In this document: positions 20,093 to 22,363 of the stretch, in pieces | How the letters are laid out: each line of letters begins with the position of its first letter | How positions within the stretch are numbered: position 1 is the stretch's first letter | Origin: an uncultured cyanobacterium | GTDB taxonomy: Bacteria; Cyanobacteriota; Vampirovibrionia; Gastranaerophilales; Gastranaerophilaceae | DNA length: 22,363 nucleotides | NCBI GenBank assembly: GCA_947073895.1 | Contig: CAMTNN010000005.1 | Location: forward strand, 1 to 22,363 | Reading direction: 5' to 3' | Notes under the pieces: generated by a model | Databases searched by the model: none | Seen by the model: the letters and a program-made list of their open reading frames with translations, nothing else | What the model was told of the DNA's origin: nothing | Translations under genes and position numbers: made by a program

Positions 20093-20596
20093 GTGTTTGA
20101 TGAAATTATTAGTTATATAGCAAGAACAAATTTATTTAACTTCATAATCTTTGCGGCGATTATAATTTATCTTGCTGTTAAAATGGACGTTAAAGGTAAA
20201 TTAGAAGCTTCAAAAACGAATGTTAAAAATGCTATTGATGAATCTTTGAATGTCAAAGTTGAGTCACAAACTCGTTTGAGTTCTATTAAAGAGAGCATGG
20301 CTCATATTGAAGAAGAAATTGAAGCAATTTTAGCTAAATCAGAAGAGAATGCAAAACTTGTCGGTGAGAAAATTGTTCAAGATGCTCAAAAAAATGTGCT
20401 TGTGATTAGAGATAATGCAGAAAAAGCAATTGAAAACAGTCATAATATATTGAAGAATGATTTAATAAAAAGAGCGACTTTTGCTTCTGTTGAGGTTGCA
20501 AAATTTCATATTTTGAATGAATTAAATAATAATCAAGGATTGCATGACCAATTGATTGAAGAAAGTATTAACGCAATAGAAGGAGTTCAACTATGA
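20093..20596 (+). CDS. atpF: ATP synthase Fo subunit b
   Basis: A 167-residue stator subunit: membrane helix at about residues 13-29 (LFNFIIFAAIIIYLAVKM), then a long charged coiled coil that reaches F1 and binds delta. The start is a GTG (20093); GGAG 10 bases upstream, inside the end of the b' gene, can serve as ribosome binding site, and no upstream ATG exists in frame after the b' stop. The 3' end overlaps atpH by four bases (ATGA), so delta is translationally coupled. The low-efficiency start could help set the amount of b relative to b'. Confidence 0.9.
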   Translation: MFDEIISYIARTNLFNFIIFAAIIIYLAVKMDVKGKLEASKTNVKNAIDESLNVKVESQTRLSSIKESMAHIEEEIEAILAKSEENAKLVGEKIVQDAQKNVLVIRDNAEKAIENSHNILKNDLIKRATFASVEVAKFHILNELNNNQGLHDQLIEESINAIEGVQL

Positions 20597-21147
20597 AGAC
20601 ACAAAATTGCGAACTCGTTTCTAAAAGATGGGCATTAGCTTTGATGGAGCTTGCTAATGAAGATGAAAATATTTCTAAGGAAGAGATTTTAGCAGATTTA
20701 AAAGAAATTGCTGAGACTATTAATGCTTCTGAAGATTTATCCAATGTTATAAACAATCCGTCTGTTTCAGTTGAAGAAAAACAGATTGTTTTATGCAAGA
20801 TATTCCAAAATAGTATTTTGCCGATTGTTTATAATTTTTTGTATGCGCTTAACTTGAGAAAACGTGTGGATGTTATTTCGCAAATTGCAGATGAGTTTGA
20901 AAAAGAGCTTGAACGTATTAAAAATATTGCTCGAGTTAAGGTAATTTCTGCTATAGATTTAGCGGATGAGCGCAAAAATGATATTAAAAATAAAATTGCA
21001 GAAAAATTAAACAAGGATGTTGTTGTTGACTGGAGTGTGGACAACGAAATTATTGCTGGTTTAATTTTCAATATTGACGAAACAATTATTGATAACAGTA
21101 TTCGTCATAAACTGGATGATTTAAGTAAGAATATAATAAAAGGGTAG
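20593..21147 (+). CDS. atpH: ATP synthase F1 subunit delta
   Basis: A 184-residue OSCP-type delta subunit that links the b/b' stalk to the top of F1. The N-terminal helical bundle begins [21 protein letters not shown]; the conserved C-terminal part is the [32 protein letters not shown] block, matching the family's DxxlIGGxxxxxGxxxxDxSxxxkL pattern. GGAG lies eight to nine bases before the ATG. Overlaps atpF by four bases and is followed by atpA after 8 bp. Confidence 0.92.
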   Translation: MKTQNCELVSKRWALALMELANEDENISKEEILADLKEIAETINASEDLSNVINNPSVSVEEKQIVLCKIFQNSILPIVYNFLYALNLRKRVDVISQIADEFEKELERIKNIARVKVISAIDLADERKNDIKNKIAEKLNKDVVVDWSVDNEIIAGLIFNIDETIIDNSIRHKLDDLSKNIIKG

Positions 21148-21155
21148 GGAGAAAT

Positions 21156-22363
21156 ATGGCAGTAATAAATCCTGATGAAATCAGCTCTATATTAAAAGAG
21201 AATATCAGAAACTATGAAGCTAAAGCAGAAGTTTCCAATGTTGGAAGTGTGCTTGAAGTAGGTGATGGTATTGCGCGTATTTACGGGCTTAGAAATGTTA
21301 TGTCAAACGAGCTTGTAGAGTTTGTTGATGGCAAGGGTACTTTAGGTATTACATTGAACCTTGAGGAAGACAATGTCGGGGTTGTAATCCTTGGTGAATA
21401 TACTCACATCAAAGAAGGTATGGTAGTTAAAACAACAGGCCGTATTGCTTCTGTTCCTGTAGGTGATGCTTTGATTGGCAGAATCGTAAGCCCTACTGGT
21501 GCTCCGTTAGACGGTAAGGGTGAAATTATTACCGATAAAACCCGTCCTATTGAAAGAGTAGCTCCGGGGATTGTTGCCAGAAAATCAGTTCATGAACCGC
21601 TTCAAACAGGTTTAACTTCAATTGATGCTTTGACTCCGATTGGTCGCGGACAACGTGAGTTGATTATCGGGGATAGACAAACCGGTAAGACTGCTATTGC
21701 AATTGACACAATTTTGAACCAAAAAGGCGGAGATGTAATTTGTATCTATGTTGCAGTTGGTCAAAAGGCTTCAACAGTTGCACAGCTTGCTAAAACTCTT
21801 GAAAAACATGGGGCAATGGATTATTCAATTATTGTATCAGCGACTGCTAATGAAGCTGCTCCTTTGCAATATATTGCGCCGTTTGCAGGTGTTGCAATGG
21901 CAGAAGAGTTTATGGAACAAGGAAAACACGTTCTAATCGTTTACGATGATTTGACAAAACACGCTCAGGCTTATCGTGCGATGTCACTTCTTCTTAAAAG
22001 ACCACCTGGACGTGAAGCGTACCCTGGGGATGTATTCTATCTTCACTCAAGATTATTGGAACGTGCAGCAAAAGTGAGTGATGAACTTGGAGCTGGTTCG
22101 CTTACTGCATTGCCAATTATTGAAACACAAGCGGGAGATGTGGCGGCGTATATTCCAACAAATGTTATTTCTATTACAGATGGTCAAATTTTTCTAGAAA
22201 CAGATTTGTTTAACTCTGGAATTCGTCCTGCAATCAATGTCGGTTTATCTGTTTCACGCGTAGGCGGTGCAGCACAGATTAAAGCAACAAAACAAGTTTC
22301 AGGAACTTTAAGACTTGATTTGGCTCAATATCGTGAATTGCAAGCATTTGCGCAGTTCGCTTC
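21156..22363 (+). CDS. atpA: ATP synthase F1 subunit alpha, N-terminal 402 residues (runs off window)
   Basis: The gene starts at 21156 ([17 protein letters not shown]) after AGGGAG and continues, without a stop, to the last base of the window. About 402 of the usual 500-510 residues are present. The N-terminal beta-barrel ends near residue 95 ([23 protein letters not shown]). The nucleotide-binding domain has the P-loop GDRQTGKT (172-179), [20 protein letters not shown] before it, and [17 protein letters not shown] (Walker B). The alpha-type non-catalytic site is intact, and the alpha-specific [10 protein letters not shown] arginine-finger region is present near residue 370. Gamma, beta and epsilon are outside the window. 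Confidence 0.96.
   Translation, partial: MAVINPDEISSILKENIRNYEAKAEVSNVGSVLEVGDGIARIYGLRNVMSNELVEFVDGKGTLGITLNLEEDNVGVVILGEYTHIKEGMVVKTTGRIASVPVGDALIGRIVSPTGAPLDGKGEIITDKTRPIERVAPGIVARKSVHEPLQTGLTSIDALTPIGRGQRELIIGDRQTGKTAIAIDTILNQKGGDVICIYVAVGQKASTVAQLAKTLEKHGAMDYSIIVSATANEAAPLQYIAPFAGVAMAEEFMEQGKHVLIVYDDLTKHAQAYRAMSLLLKRPPGREAYPGDVFYLHSRLLERAAKVSDELGAGSLTALPIIETQAGDVAAYIPTNVISITDGQIFLETDLFNSGIRPAINVGLSVSRVGGAAQIKATKQVSGTLRLDLAQYRELQAFAQFA

Overview
This window looks like the chromosome of an AT-rich, fermentative, non-photosynthetic relative of the cyanobacteria, most likely a gut-type Vampirovibrionia/Melainabacteria (Gastranaerophilales-like) organism. That placement is inference. It rests on an ATP synthase operon in the cyanobacterial order a-c-b'-b-delta-alpha with separate b and b' subunits, on the absence of any photosynthesis gene, and on oxygen-avoidance or anaerobic functions: a superoxide reductase with ferritin, a stand-alone glycyl-radical domain and a DUF1858 redox protein.

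Layout. 1-1329: 3' part of fusA. 1350-2650: an accessory insert that separates fusA from tuf, holding a hypothetical gene, two small XRE regulators, a structured repeat, and a possible antisense micro-transcript with operator and terminator. 2663-3871: tuf. 3958-4560: a frame-disrupted unknown gene and a small convergent ORF. 4634-6667: DUF1858 protein, an NfeD/SPFH membrane pair and a small exported protein. 6715-9425: phosphohexomutase followed by a c-di-GMP (PilZ) protein between two small unknown proteins. 9480-10994: comM. 11004-11955: an XRE / HAD-like phosphatase / XRE cassette. 12057-12935: superoxide reductase-ferritin operon on the minus strand, divergent from 13028-17122, which carries a YkgJ-type cysteine protein, rlmN, a DUF115/MptE-like protein and dtd. 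17175-18283: a GrcA-like glycyl-radical protein divergent from a Crp/Fnr regulator. 18377-22363: the ATP synthase operon, running off the window inside atpA.

The most unusual signal is a dispersed family of five structured intergenic elements: plus strand near 1998, 19074 and 19516; minus strand near 17502 and 19419. All share a 7-bp long-range stem of form GG-NNN-AC / GT-NNN-CC enclosing 35-38 nt. The middle three pairs differ (AGC, CGC, ACA, TTG) with compensatory changes on the other arm. The three plus-strand copies also fit an H-type pseudoknot with constant geometry. Two of them end a few bases before the Shine-Dalgarno sequences of atpE (c subunit) and the b' gene, which suggests translational control of the membrane sector of the ATP synthase.

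Other points of interest are a run of genes with no Shine-Dalgarno whose predicted -10 box lies 6-8 nt before the ATG (apparent leaderless mRNAs, best for comM and the YkgJ gene), a palindrome centred at about -41.5 of the grcA-like promoter beside a Crp/Fnr gene, and a gene whose two frames meet at an A AAA AAC heptamer followed by a hairpin. All calls come from reading the sequence only; no database search was run.
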